Position numbers and translations under genes: made by a program. 64,000 nucleotides of DNA from Spirochaetia bacterium 38H-sp (GTDB taxonomy: Bacteria; Spirochaetota; Spirochaetia; Winmispirales; Winmispiraceae): assembly GCA_039023545.1 (NCBI GenBank), contig JBCHKQ010000001.1, positions 1-64,000 of the forward strand. Reading direction: 5' to 3'. The notes beneath the pieces are model-generated. The model made no database searches and was not told the origin of the DNA. It saw only the letters and a list, made by a program, of their open reading frames with translations. The first letter of the stretch is position 1, and each line of letters begins with the position of its first letter. Of the stretch, positions 8,588 to 17,255 are shown one piece after another.

Positions 8588-9442
8588 ATGGATAATGGCC
8601 TTACAAGGGATGCTATCGTAGAAGGAGTTTTTTATCCTGCCGAACCTGAGGCTATGGTTGAGGAGATGGAGGAGCTTGTAAGGCCATTCTTTGCAGAAAA
8701 TCATACGCCCCGACCAATAGCGCTTTTTTTACCGCATGCAAGCTGGACTTATGCCGGTAGACTGCTGGGTAAGGCCTTTGCAAAGGTGGCCCAGTTTAAG
8801 GGGCTTTTTTCCCGCGTTGCTATGTGGTCACGGGTTCATAGAGAGCCACAATCTGCACTGTTTCTTCCTGAGAGCAGCTTTTTTGCAACACCTATAGGTG
8901 AGCTTTCTCTGGACAGAGAAGCGTATTCTGCTATGCACAATCTTACGGGATTTTTTCGCACGGATGAGTTTGCCCATCTTGAAGAACACGCCTTGGAGGT
9001 TGCCTTTCCCTTTGTTGCACGTTATGTGCCAGATGCCCGAGTACTTCCGGTTTTGGCAGGTGATACTTCATGCGACCTTATGCGCGAGCTTGGCCGTGGG
9101 CTTTCTGCAGCTTACGGAGGCAGATGGAAGGATGTTCTTTTTATCATAAGCAGTAATCTAAGCACTTTTGAAGAGCCTATAGATGGTAGCAGAACTGCCG
9201 ATACTTTTGTAGAACAGGTTTTGTCCTACAATATAGACGAGCTTATAGAAGCTGCATGCCGCGACGGTGCTTCTCATTCTCTCAGGCTGCTTTTGCCATT
9301 TCTTCTTTTTGCACGCATAGAAGATATACAGCTGCATTTTAACCTGCTGGGAAGGGACTCAAGCCCTGTTGAGTTTGGCAAATGTGTACAGTATGGCGCC
9401 TTTCTTATCAGTGGAGGAACTTATGATGCAACATACGGATAA
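8588..9442 (+). CDS. amrB: AmmeMemoRadiSam system protein B (Memo family)
   Basis: A 284-residue Memo-family protein, structurally related to non-haem iron dioxygenases. The family signature LPHASWTYAG near residue 48 corresponds to the PHAGYxYSG loop, and EEHALEVAFPF near 130 to EHSLEVQLPF; both normally hold metal-site His residues. The ATG at 8588 is chosen because TATGAGGA precedes it. Its end overlaps the AMMECR1-family gene by 20 bp, the usual pairing in the three-component AmmeMemoRadiSam system. The third component, a radical SAM enzyme, is absent here. Biochemical function of the bacterial system is unsettled. Confidence 0.82.
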   Translation: MDNGLTRDAIVEGVFYPAEPEAMVEEMEELVRPFFAENHTPRPIALFLPHASWTYAGRLLGKAFAKVAQFKGLFSRVAMWSRVHREPQSALFLPESSFFATPIGELSLDREAYSAMHNLTGFFRTDEFAHLEEHALEVAFPFVARYVPDARVLPVLAGDTSCDLMRELGRGLSAAYGGRWKDVLFIISSNLSTFEEPIDGSRTADTFVEQVLSYNIDELIEAACRDGASHSLRLLLPFLLFARIEDIQLHFNLLGRDSSPVEFGKCVQYGAFLISGGTYDATYG

Positions 9443-9977
9443 AGAAAAAGAACTGCTTCTTACCTGTGCACGTGAGACAATAGCTGCACATCTCGAGACA
9501 AGAGAACCACGTCTTCCTGCGCCTCCGGAACGGCTTACAAAAGAAAAATGCGGGGCATTTGTTACTTTGCACAAAGACGGCAGACTAAGAGGCTGCATAG
9601 GCAGGATAATCGGCGACAAACCAGTATGGGAAGTAGTGAAAGAGGTTGCACTTGAGAGCGCCTTCTCTGATCCACGTTTTCCTCCACTTGCAAAATCTGA
9701 GCTAGAGCATGTGGAGCTTGAGATTTCTCTGCTAAGCCCTTTTTTTGAGATAAAACCAGAAGAAGTTGTGCCAGGCAAACATGGACTCCTCATACGATGT
9801 GGCTTTAATCAGGGACTCCTGCTACCGCAGGTTGCAACAGAGTATGGCTGGGACAGACCAACCTTTCTTGCCCATCTCTGCCTAAAAGCTGGCCTTCCAA
9901 CAGACGCATGGATGAGGGATGACTGCACTCTCATGGCCTTTACGGCAGAAGTATTCTCCGAGAAAGATTTCTACTAA
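9423..9977 (+). CDS. amrA: AmmeMemoRadiSam system protein A (AMMECR1 domain)
   Basis: A 184-residue AMMECR1-domain protein, about the usual domain size. The invariant motif LRGCIG lies near residue 55 (GRLRGCIGRI), preceded by CGAFVTLHK and followed by the conserved DPRFPPL segment. The ATG at 9423 sits after GGAGG and inside the 3' end of the Memo gene, so translation is probably coupled. The Cys of LRGCIG is the expected functional residue. The reaction is not known, although the family is universally conserved in archaea and widespread in anaerobes. Confidence 0.85.
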   Translation: MMQHTDKEKELLLTCARETIAAHLETREPRLPAPPERLTKEKCGAFVTLHKDGRLRGCIGRIIGDKPVWEVVKEVALESAFSDPRFPPLAKSELEHVELEISLLSPFFEIKPEEVVPGKHGLLIRCGFNQGLLLPQVATEYGWDRPTFLAHLCLKAGLPTDAWMRDDCTLMAFTAEVFSEKDFY

Positions 9978-10283
9978 CTTGGAGAGACTTGGGCAATAAT
10001 AAGAGAAGATGGCAAAGGACAGTACAGAGATAAAACAAGGGAAGGCAAATGGTTTTCTTGGGACGCTCCGATAAGTGCACTTACTAAAGTTTCCCAATTT
10101 GCGGATGGAACGCAAGAGGATAGAGAAAAAAGAATAATAGAAGAAGTAAAAAGGGCAGCAGAGATACAACTTATTACAATAGAACAGATGAACGATACAT
10201 TATCTTTGCTGCAAAAAACTCCAGAACACAAGAAGCAGCAGGTTCTGGATAAGATAGAGGCTAGGCTTGCCGATTTGTTCTAA
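9978..10283 (+). pseudogene. 5'-truncated gene remnant, no start codon
   Basis: After the AMMECR1 stop codon the same frame stays open for another 101 codons to a TAA at 10281-10283. The translation looks genuinely coding: a Trp-rich opening (GETWAIIRED, WFSWDAP) followed by a charged helical tail ending LADLF. There is no start codon or ribosome site at its head, only an internal Met near the end. It is therefore probably the C-terminal half of a gene whose 5' part was deleted. It is followed by two more small frames, the second also broken. The family is not recognised; a phage-type protein is a guess from the neighbours. Confidence 0.55.
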
Positions 10284-10301
10284 ATTAAAACATTAAAACA
10301 T

Positions 10302-10326
10302 GCAAGGGAGAAGTTTTCTCCCTTGC
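10302..10326 (+). terminator. hairpin after the gene remnant
   Basis: Near-perfect inverted repeat GCAAGGGAGAA / TTCTCCCTTGC with a very short loop. It lacks a T tract on the plus strand, so it is either a weak terminator or an operator-like palindrome in front of the gene at 10343. Confidence 0.4.
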
Positions 10327-10342
10327 TATAATGGAGGTTTTT

Positions 10343-10612
10343 ATGAATAAAAGAATAAAAGAAATAAGAGAACGAGCAAGGAAACTAGAAAATCTAGCAA
10401 ACTGGCTGGAATGGTTGGAAAAGGAAAAAAGCGCAACAGTACAGGTTTTCTACTCTAAGCTTCCTGACCGTTATAAACTAATAAACAAACAAAAAATAAT
10501 AAGAGATTTAAGAAAAGGCAAGAAAATACCGGGTGTTGTAATAGAAGATGACATAGAAAATGGGCAAATATATCTTGTGGAAATAAGAGATAAAGATAAA
10601 TGGGGGTATTAG
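10343..10612 (+). CDS. small basic hypothetical protein
   Basis: An 89-residue Lys/Arg-rich protein with an amphipathic N-terminal helix containing LANWLEWLEKE. The ATG follows a good GGAGG (8 bp spacing). Its stop is separated by one base from the start of the broken nuclease-like gene, indicating a former operon. It is not recognised. Position between two gene fragments suggests it belongs to the same decaying, possibly phage-derived islet. Confidence 0.55.
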   Translation: MNKRIKEIRERARKLENLANWLEWLEKEKSATVQVFYSKLPDRYKLINKQKIIRDLRKGKKIPGVVIEDDIENGQIYLVEIRDKDKWGY

Positions 10613-10613
10613 T

Positions 10614-10754
10614 ATGTATGTTGTTAAATTACCGTCGGTCACGGAAATATTAGAAAAATTCTATGAACATAAATATGGAAACGATGAAGCATTAAAGAAA
10701 GGCACAATAGTGCATTCTGCTTTTTTATACCGAACGTCGGGAACGCACCCATAA
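10614..10754 (+). pseudogene. PD-(D/E)XK-nuclease-like fragment truncated by a repeat element
   Basis: The frame opens with ATG one base after the previous stop and encodes MYVVKLPSVTEILEKFYEHK, then [20 protein letters not shown] followed about 20 residues later by a KGTxVH segment resembles the start of phage-type Cas4/RecB-like PD-(D/E)XK nucleases of 200-300 residues. After codon 38 the frame runs into the foot of repeat copy 4, which supplies the last residues (LYRTSGTHP) and a stop. The 46-residue product is clearly a remnant. Confidence 0.55.
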
Positions 10755-10889
10755 TGCAAAGCAGGCACTAAGGCACGTTCCCTCCTGCCTGCGGCATACA
10801 TGTGGCAAAAAAGACTGCTATCTCTATGCTTTTACTCCACTGAGAAGCAGCAAGGAAGCGGGCACAGCCTGCTTCCTTGCGTTCGGTAT
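10727..10889. repeat. hairpin repeat copy 4 (full inverted pair, 163 bp)
   Basis: Outer feet ATACCGAACG (10727-10736) and CGTTCGGTAT (10880-10889) form terminal inverted repeats. The left stem is GGGAACG/CGTTCCC; the right stem GCAAGGAAGC pairs with GCTTCCTTGC. Between them lies the conserved core CTCCTGCCTGCGGCATACA. This copy cuts off the nuclease-like frame at 10614. Confidence 0.88.
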
Positions 10890-10908
10890 GTTTTATTTGT
10901 CTTGCATA

Positions 10909-10938
10909 TTGAACTGTTATGTAAAAAAGGCGTATAAA
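10909..10938 (+). promoter_or_regulatory. promoter of pfk, giving a probably leaderless mRNA
   Basis: -35 TTGAAC (10909-10914), 18 bp spacer, -10 TATAAA (10933-10938). The start ATG (10945) begins 7 bp after the -10, exactly where transcription should start. No Shine-Dalgarno sits at normal spacing. Confidence 0.5.
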
Positions 10939-10944
10939 TATATT

Positions 10945-12267
10945 ATGGAAAACATAAGTTTTAAGATTGATAATCTGGGAAAGCCCTCTATCACTTCGCC
11001 TATAGAGCTTTCTACGGTGATTGGTGATTCTATCGTAAATTATGTGCCGGATAACGAGGGAATTCTTTATTCTATCGATGCAAATACTGATTCTACGTCC
11101 GTGGAGCTCAATCCAGACACTATTCTGGAGAAGGCAGGACCAAGGCAGAAGATCTTTTTTGATCCCAAGCATGTGCATGCTGCCATAGCAACTTGCGGAG
11201 GCTTGTGTCCTGGGCTCAACGATGTTATCCGCTCTATTGTCAGGTGTTTGTGGCTGCGCTACGGTGTTAGGCGTATATCAGGTATTCAGTACGGGTACAG
11301 GGGGCTATTGCCGGAGAGCAGTTATCCTATTATTCCTCTTGATCCGGATGTGGTAGATGATATACACAAGATAGGTGGTACCATGCTTGGTTCTTCCCGC
11401 GGCGGCGGTGAGAGGACAGAGGAGCTTGTGGATGCGCTTGAGAGGCTCAATATAAACATTCTTTTTACTATAGGCGGTGATGGGACTCAAAAGGGCTCTC
11501 TTAAGATTGCCAATGAGATAGAAAAGCGGGGTCTTAAAATTGCGGTGGTAGGGATTCCCAAGACTATAGATAATGACTTGAGTTTTATTGAGAAGTCTTT
11601 TGGTTTTGAGACAGCAGTGAGCCTGGCTGCACAGGCTGTGTCTGCTGCTCATACGGAGGCTCATTCTGCTATCAATGGTGTGGGCCTGGTCAAGGTTATG
11701 GGAAGAGAGTCCGGATTTATTGCTGCGCATACAGCACTTGCCGTACACGAGGCAAACTTTGTGCTTATTCCGGAGGTGCCTTTTGAGCTTGAGGGGGATA
11801 ACGGGCTTCTTGCTCATCTTGAGAGACGTCTTGCACGCAGGAACCACGCAGTGATTATCGTGGCGGAGGGTGCTGCTGAGGAGCTTATGCACGGAGAGGC
11901 ACATACGGATGAGTCTGGTAACAAAATTCTGCCTGATGTAGGTATTTTCCTAAAGGATAAAATAAAAGCCTATTTTAAAGAAAAAAACATCCCTGTTAAT
12001 CTAAAATATATAGATCCCAGTTACATGATAAGAAGCGCTCCAGCATGTGCATCGGATTCTGTTTATTGTTCCAGACTTGGTACCAATGCGGTGCATGCTG
12101 CTATGGCAGGAAAGACAAAGGTACTTATAGGACTTGTCCATAATACTTTTGTTCATTTGCCTATAGAGGCTGTTGTGTCCAGAAGAAAGAAGGTGGACAC
12201 AGAGGGTAGCCTCTGGCGCGATGTGCTGGAAGCGACTCAACAACCCATCTCCATGACTAACAAGTAA
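10945..12267 (+). CDS. pfk: 6-phosphofructokinase, clade with Gly-Lys active site (probably ATP-dependent)
   Basis: A 440-residue phosphofructokinase converting fructose 6-phosphate to the 1,6-bisphosphate. Conserved segments include [10 protein letters not shown] near residue 72, GGDGTQKG near 172 and PKTIDND near 196. The overall form is that of the long pyrophosphate-PFK-like clade. The first motif keeps Gly where true PPi enzymes have Asp (GGDGT, not GGDD). The second has Lys in place of the Gly of classical ATP enzymes. That combination is known from ATP-using members such as trypanosomal PFK, so ATP is the likelier donor. The start is ATG 10945, with a probable leaderless transcript. 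Confidence 0.85.
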   Translation: MENISFKIDNLGKPSITSPIELSTVIGDSIVNYVPDNEGILYSIDANTDSTSVELNPDTILEKAGPRQKIFFDPKHVHAAIATCGGLCPGLNDVIRSIVRCLWLRYGVRRISGIQYGYRGLLPESSYPIIPLDPDVVDDIHKIGGTMLGSSRGGGERTEELVDALERLNINILFTIGGDGTQKGSLKIANEIEKRGLKIAVVGIPKTIDNDLSFIEKSFGFETAVSLAAQAVSAAHTEAHSAINGVGLVKVMGRESGFIAAHTALAVHEANFVLIPEVPFELEGDNGLLAHLERRLARRNHAVIIVAEGAAEELMHGEAHTDESGNKILPDVGIFLKDKIKAYFKEKNIPVNLKYIDPSYMIRSAPACASDSVYCSRLGTNAVHAAMAGKTKVLIGLVHNTFVHLPIEAVVSRRKKVDTEGSLWRDVLEATQQPISMTNK

Positions 12268-12276
12268 TAAAAGTAT

Positions 12277-13125
12277 ATGTCGGTTAAAGATAGAATAATT
12301 GTTCTGGGTGATATTCACGCAATGTATGAGGAGGCATGCTTTCTCTTGGAGCATGCGCTCCTTATAGACAGTAATAAACACTGGATAGCAAACAATACAT
12401 CTCTTATATTCCTGGGTGATGTATGTGACAGGGGATATGACTCTGCTTCTATGTACAGACTTATCATAGAGCTGCAGAAGCAGGCGGTTCTTTTTAACTC
12501 CGAGGTTCTTTTTATTCTTGGCAATCATGAGATTATGGAGAGTATAGGCTATAATCCGTATATGTCGGAGGAGGAAGAATCCGGTTATCAATCCGCTTAT
12601 TTGGCTTTTTCTCCAGGTGGCTGGCTCAGAAACTGGCTAGAAATGCAAAATGCAGTCATAAAACGTGGCGATTTTATTTTTGCGCACGGGGACTTGCCAG
12701 AGAATCTTGCGGATAGAGATATGGAAGAGCTCAATAGAGAAATAATGAGCGACTACATGGAACTTGATTTTCAGAGTCAAGAAAAAACATCAGATCATCC
12801 GCTTCTTTTTAACAGCAAACAAAGCATCATGTGGTCAAGAGATGCTCAATCCTTTATGAGTCCTGTTTACAAGGATACATTGGCACGCTTTTTGGCAAGA
12901 AATAATGCAAAGCATTATGTCTGCGGACACACTCCTCAGGAACATGGCAGATTCTTTGTAGGCCACGATAATATGTATATATGCATTGACACTGGCATGA
13001 TTTTTACCCGCTATTACGACTCAGGCTCTCTTTCTTATCTTGAGATAAAGGATAATAAAGCATCTGCCGTATATTTTGATAACGGAGAAGATGTGCCTCA
13101 TTATGTGGAACTGCTTGAGCTTTAA
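12277..13125 (+). CDS. calcineurin-like metallophosphatase
   Basis: A 282-residue metallophosphoesterase of the Ser/Thr-phosphatase/ApaH type. All metal motifs are present in order: GDIHAMYEE (about residue 12), GDVCDRG (about 47), GNHE (about 82), AHGDL (about 140) and CGHTPQEHG (about 218). These build a binuclear metal centre. It follows pfk by 9 bp and is probably cotranscribed. No obvious Shine-Dalgarno precedes the ATG. The substrate (phosphoprotein or nucleotide) is not determined by the motifs. Confidence 0.78.
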   Translation: MSVKDRIIVLGDIHAMYEEACFLLEHALLIDSNKHWIANNTSLIFLGDVCDRGYDSASMYRLIIELQKQAVLFNSEVLFILGNHEIMESIGYNPYMSEEEESGYQSAYLAFSPGGWLRNWLEMQNAVIKRGDFIFAHGDLPENLADRDMEELNREIMSDYMELDFQSQEKTSDHPLLFNSKQSIMWSRDAQSFMSPVYKDTLARFLARNNAKHYVCGHTPQEHGRFFVGHDNMYICIDTGMIFTRYYDSGSLSYLEIKDNKASAVYFDNGEDVPHYVELLEL

Positions 13126-13189
13126 AGCGCTAGGTGGATTTTTTTATATCAAGGGATTATGTTTATATAAGATAATACATGGAGGATGT

Positions 13190-13918
13190 ATGAGAAGGGT
13201 TGCTGTTCTTATGATATCTTTATGCTTTGTAACAGGTATTTTTTCACAAGATGCGGGTATACAGTCGGACCAAGAGACAGCAAGCATCCTCCTAAGAGAA
13301 TATATTGCAGCCAAGACTCTGGAAGCTAATGACAAGACAGATGATTTTGCTCTTGTATTTGGGGGAAGTCTTCTTACAGTAGGGGGATTGGGCTTCTTTT
13401 TGTGGGCAGATCCTGTTACAGATTATTTTGCTCAGAATAATCCATTGTGGACCAATACGGCCACTTATATAACAGGCGGGGCAATCACGGGTACTGGACT
13501 GTTTATGACAGCACTCGGGACATATAATTTTCTTGTTCCCCCTGTTTCCTATGCGGATAAATACAAGGAAGTGCTTAAAACAAGCAATATTGTACTGAGA
13601 GAAGCTCTTGCAGAGGGTATTCTGCGAGACAATGCCGATATGGCCAGGCAGGAGAGGGTAACAAGGGGTACCTGGATAATACTTACTCCCATTGTAGCCG
13701 TAGGACTCAAATCAGGTCTCAATATTGCACAGTCCAAAACCTGGGATGAGGGAATAGATATATACTGGGTAAGCTCATTGATAACTGCAGTAACAAGCGG
13801 TATAAACATTCTCAACACTCCCAGTCAGGAAGAAAGATTATATCAACGTTATCTTACACTGCGGGCAAAACAGGAAATTTACACACTCAATAAGAAATCA
13901 CAAGATAGAACAAAATGA
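13190..13918 (+). CDS. exported or membrane protein of unknown function
   Basis: A 242-residue protein starting at an ATG after GGAGG. An N-terminal signal segment (VAVLMISLCFVTGIFS) could be cleaved after FSQ. Two further hydrophobic stretches follow near residues 55-75 (LLTVGGLGFFLWADP) and 85-110, and another near 160-175. The C-terminus is basic and helical. It is not recognised. It is the last gene of the run from pfk and converges on the histidine-kinase operon. Confidence 0.6.
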   Translation: MRRVAVLMISLCFVTGIFSQDAGIQSDQETASILLREYIAAKTLEANDKTDDFALVFGGSLLTVGGLGFFLWADPVTDYFAQNNPLWTNTATYITGGAITGTGLFMTALGTYNFLVPPVSYADKYKEVLKTSNIVLREALAEGILRDNADMARQERVTRGTWIILTPIVAVGLKSGLNIAQSKTWDEGIDIYWVSSLITAVTSGINILNTPSQEERLYQRYLTLRAKQEIYTLNKKSQDRTK

Positions 13919-13931
13919 AGAACAAAAATAG

Positions 13932-15308
13932 CTACAGCTTAAGCTCAGCAGAAAAACAAAACCCTGTATCTTTTGTGACGGATATGTCAAATTTACCATC
14001 CAAGCTGTTCTCTGCTATGGTTTTAAGTATGGCAATAGAGAAATCATAGTCTTTTTGCAGAATATCCATAGAACCGTGATTATCATGATACAAAAACTTG
14101 GCATGAGAGCCCATACATTTTACAGATATCTCCATTGCAGGGTCCTGGATTTTATGCAAACCTCTTTTTATTGCAAGAATAAGGAGTTCTGCAATAAGGA
14201 TACCAACATAATTGGCTTTATCTATTGTTGTCTCAACATCACACACGGATATATCAAGAGAGATGTTTGCCGGTTTTTTTATTAGACGTTTTAGCAAAAT
14301 TGGCACCAGTTCTTTTACAAAATCTCCTAGAGTCGGGCTATACATATTTTTCTCGCTATACACTCGCTGGTACAGAAAAAGTATTGCATCTATTCTGGTA
14401 TTTATTTCTTTCAGCACCCTGATTACGGAAGGAGAATCGGCTGATTTTTCTTCCAGGTTGATTATAGAGGAAACGAGCTGTAATGATGTCCTTGCCCTAT
14501 GCTGCAACTCCCGTATAAGAACGTTTCTTTCTGATAGAAGCCTTTCCAGCTCTTCTTCCCTTCTCTTTTCTTTTGTAAAATCCATCCACATGCCATATAA
14601 AACATTTCCTTTTTTACCAACTTTTATGAGCTGCACAATATCCCATCTGTCAGAATAAGCATGAGGATATGATAAAACAAAGGGTTCACTCTCACTTGGA
14701 GAAAAGATATATGTCTCAATCTGTTTCCTGTAATCATCCGGGACAGAAAAAAGCCAGTCATCAAGAGAAATATTTCTATCATCTTCTCCTTCTTTACCAA
14801 AAAAGGTAACAACATTTTCATCAAGGCTAATTCTAAAAAAACCTCCACCAAAGGCCATATGGGCAAGAAGATTCTTGAGTCTCACCTCTTTTTTAAGGAT
14901 AGATGCTCTGATATTGGCATCTCTTGATGATTTTCTTGCCCTTAGCAGTATTTCTATCCTGGCAAAAAGCTCTATTTTTAAGACTGGCATTCTCACAAGC
15001 TCATCTATACATATCCATAGATGCTTTGTAACGAGCTCTGTCTGTGGATGAGCAGTAACAAGCAAAACAGGGAAAAAAATAGGCAGGGATTTCTCTTTAT
15101 AACCCATAACAGCATCACGCCTTTCTTCTAGAAAAGCACCATCTATTATAAGAAGGTCTGCTTTATCCATATCAGCATCGCAATTACATTCTGAGACAAT
15201 ATACCTATGAGTCTTATCCTCCAGCATCTTTCTTATTGCATCACAGTTGGCCTTTTGTTTAAAACCAAGAACAATGTTAAATGTATCAGAGTAGAAATCT
15301 ATATCCAT
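13932..15308 (-). CDS. HisKA_2-type histidine-kinase-like protein with degenerate receiver and ATPase
   Basis: A 458-residue soluble protein. Residues 1-130 look like a receiver domain without the usual acidic pocket. About 140-255 fits a PAS sensor. The dimerisation region shows the HisKA_2/HWE motif RELQHRARTSLQ with the phosphoacceptor His near residue 266. The C-terminal ATPase domain is worn: the N-box reads IAELLILAIKRG, lacking the Mg-binding Asn, and the Gly-rich lid is not recognisable. The protein may bind partners rather than phosphorylate. Its start overlaps the stop of the upstream receiver gene by one base, in an operon led by a KaiC-like gene. Confidence 0.72.
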   Translation of the reverse strand: MDIDFYSDTFNIVLGFKQKANCDAIRKMLEDKTHRYIVSECNCDADMDKADLLIIDGAFLEERRDAVMGYKEKSLPIFFPVLLVTAHPQTELVTKHLWICIDELVRMPVLKIELFARIEILLRARKSSRDANIRASILKKEVRLKNLLAHMAFGGGFFRISLDENVVTFFGKEGEDDRNISLDDWLFSVPDDYRKQIETYIFSPSESEPFVLSYPHAYSDRWDIVQLIKVGKKGNVLYGMWMDFTKEKRREEELERLLSERNVLIRELQHRARTSLQLVSSIINLEEKSADSPSVIRVLKEINTRIDAILFLYQRVYSEKNMYSPTLGDFVKELVPILLKRLIKKPANISLDISVCDVETTIDKANYVGILIAELLILAIKRGLHKIQDPAMEISVKCMGSHAKFLYHDNHGSMDILQKDYDFSIAILKTIAENSLDGKFDISVTKDTGFCFSAELKL

Positions 15309-15652
15309 TAAGCATCTCCTATCAGAGCCGCGACAATACTTATAAGCTCGGTCCTGGATATAGGTTTTGAGAAAACAAGGTCTATACCCGCATTTCTGTA
15401 TGCTGCAGCCATATTTTTACTGCAGCTTGATATAAAAAATATGGATTTCTTCTCTCTCAGGATGACTGGCAGCTTGGCAAGAGAATCCTCTGTAAGAATC
15501 TCTCCATCGTATATGATAAGATCTGCCAAGTTAAGATCATCATCCAAAAGATTATCAACGATACTGCACTCATATCCCTCCTCAGCAAGACAAGCAGCCA
15601 TAAGGGAAAGGTTCCTTTTATTCTTTCCAAAAAGAGAAATATTTTTGCCCAT
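15308..15652 (-). CDS. stand-alone receiver-domain protein, divergent
   Basis: A 114-residue CheY-like single domain. The beta-3 Asp is visible in LIIYDGE (about residue 50), the Ser/Thr switch in FFISS (about 76), and the conserved Lys in FSKPIS (about 97). The paired acidic residues after beta-1 are replaced by GKNKRN, so Mg-dependent phosphorylation may be weak or absent. The gene is sandwiched with 1-bp spacing and a 1-bp overlap between KaiC-like and kinase-like genes, so the three are made together. Confidence 0.7.
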   Translation of the reverse strand: MGKNISLFGKNKRNLSLMAACLAEEGYECSIVDNLLDDDLNLADLIIYDGEILTEDSLAKLPVILREKKSIFFISSCSKNMAAAYRNAGIDLVFSKPISRTELISIVAALIGDA

Positions 15653-15653
15653 A

Positions 15654-17102
15654 CTATACCTGTTGTTCGGCTATTCCAGATAAGAGCCCTTTAAAAGAAG
15701 TAAGCGGTTCTCCTATCTTAATGCCTGAGGAGGTTATCTCAAACTCCCGCAAGAATTTCTCAAAATCTCCCGTACGTTTTTTAAGAACACCTATAGCCTT
15801 TCTGAGCATGGCATTTGCTTCAAAATAGCGAATAAATAAGATAATATCGGCAAGATAACTATTATTGGTTGATGTGGCAGAAAAAGTACCTGTTATATCC
15901 GCAGTCTCTTCCATGATAATAACAGAAACACCCTTTTTTTGAAGAGATTTACATAAGGCATGAAGAGAAGTAATAACATCTCCGTTTTTTACAGAGAGAG
16001 AATATCCTCTGGAAGAATCTATCACAACAAGTCCAATACTATTTTCCTTAATATCCTGCTCAACCTTGCAAAAAAACTCCTCTGCAGTATAAGAAAGAGA
16101 CTCTATCTTCTCCAGAATAAAGTCATGCTTACTACTCAAGGTATCTACAGATATACCAACTCTGGATGCCCTGTGTGCTATCATCTCAACTTCTTCTTCA
16201 AAGCTATAATAGGCAGTAGAGATGCCATAAGAAGCCCATGCGCTTGCAAGCTGTATACCAAGTGTTGTTTTCCCTACTCCGCTGGGACCGGATATAAGAC
16301 TGACAGTACCTCTCTCTATACCTCCTCCAAGTATACTATCAAGCTCCGCTATGCCTGTAGAAATAACAGAAAAATCAGCAATCTTAGAATCTTTATCTAT
16401 AACATCAATATGTGCTACAGGAAATACCTGCATGCCGGATGCACCCAGCCTATAGCCATGTCTTCCAGAAATAAAATCACTACCCCTAAGCTTTTTTATT
16501 CTCAAGTTTTTTACATCATTTTTATCAACAATAAGCTCAATAATACCATCGGAAAGAAACTGCAAATCATCATCGGGCATATCAGAACCAGCCTCAGAAG
16601 TAAAAACAATAGTGGCATTCTTTTCTTTGAGATATCTTATAAAGGACAAAATCTGCTTCCAAAACTGATAAGTCTCAGTAGCAAGAAACCTAAGCTGAGT
16701 AACAGGATCAAGAAACACCCTTACAGGCTTAAGCTCTTCTATACGCTTAATAATGCTACTGGTTATAGGGTCCCTCTCCACCTCAGCCGCACTAAAAATG
16801 TCATAGCTCTGCTTCTCAGCAAAAAACTCAACTCCAGGGCTTATATCAAGCACAGGCATATCGTCCACAGGAAAGCCCATCCTCCCATAATGCTTCTTAA
16901 GCTGCTCTGCAGGCTCCTCCAAAGTAATAAAGAGCACACTCTCACCTTGCCTAATCCCCTCAGAAAGAAAGTGCATCCCCAGAGTAGTCTTACCCGTACC
17001 GGGACCGCCGCGCAAAAGATAAGCACCACAAGAAGGAAAACCACCGTAAAGAATCTTATCCAGGCCGGGGATACCGGAAGAAATCCGTGAAATAATCCCC
17101 AT
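15654..17102 (-). CDS. KaiC-like double-domain ATPase
   Basis: A 482-residue protein with two RecA/KaiC domains. Walker A motifs are GGPGTGKTT near residue 33 and SGPSGVGKTT near 268. Paired catalytic Glu residues follow in ITLEEP and YSFEEE. By hand alignment to cyanobacterial KaiC, the second-domain phosphosite pair Ser-Thr corresponds to Ser-Tyr in the segment NNSYLADIIL. No kaiA or kaiB is nearby; the partners are the receiver and kinase-like proteins downstream. The ATG follows GAGGAGG. KaiC homologues outside cyanobacteria often act in stress or signalling rather than timekeeping, and the role here is open. Confidence 0.82.
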   Translation of the reverse strand: MGIISRISSGIPGLDKILYGGFPSCGAYLLRGGPGTGKTTLGMHFLSEGIRQGESVLFITLEEPAEQLKKHYGRMGFPVDDMPVLDISPGVEFFAEKQSYDIFSAAEVERDPITSSIIKRIEELKPVRVFLDPVTQLRFLATETYQFWKQILSFIRYLKEKNATIVFTSEAGSDMPDDDLQFLSDGIIELIVDKNDVKNLRIKKLRGSDFISGRHGYRLGASGMQVFPVAHIDVIDKDSKIADFSVISTGIAELDSILGGGIERGTVSLISGPSGVGKTTLGIQLASAWASYGISTAYYSFEEEVEMIAHRASRVGISVDTLSSKHDFILEKIESLSYTAEEFFCKVEQDIKENSIGLVVIDSSRGYSLSVKNGDVITSLHALCKSLQKKGVSVIIMEETADITGTFSATSTNNSYLADIILFIRYFEANAMLRKAIGVLKKRTGDFEKFLREFEITSSGIKIGEPLTSFKGLLSGIAEQQV

Positions 17103-17168
17103 AAAAGCCTCCTCGCTTTTTTTTTATTATAATACTTATATACAAAATTATCAAAAAAAAAATAAAGA

Positions 17169-17246
17169 ACCGAACGGCAGAAGGCACACCTTCTGCCTGC
17201 CTACGGCAAAAAAAAGCGCCGCCATAAAGGGCGGCGCGTTCGGTAT
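17169..17246. repeat. hairpin repeat copy 5 (compact full element)
   Basis: ACCGAACG outer foot, stem GGCAGAAGG/CCTTCTGCC, inner foot TGCCTACGGCAAA, then a second stem GCGCCGCC/GGCGGCGC and outer foot CGTTCGGTAT (17237-17246). It lies between pgi and the KaiC-like gene and may end pgi transcription. Confidence 0.82.
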
Positions 17247-17255
17247 TATATATTA

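Noticed and set aside
12886..12901. TGGCAC-N5-TTGGC, a near sigma-54 promoter
   Set aside because: It lies inside the phosphatase coding sequence, misses the invariant GC at -12, and leads to no suitable transcript unit.
15960..17090. Open frame of 376 codons antisense to the KaiC-like gene
   Set aside because: The opposite strand encodes two intact Walker motifs; the antisense product is basic and without recognisable features.
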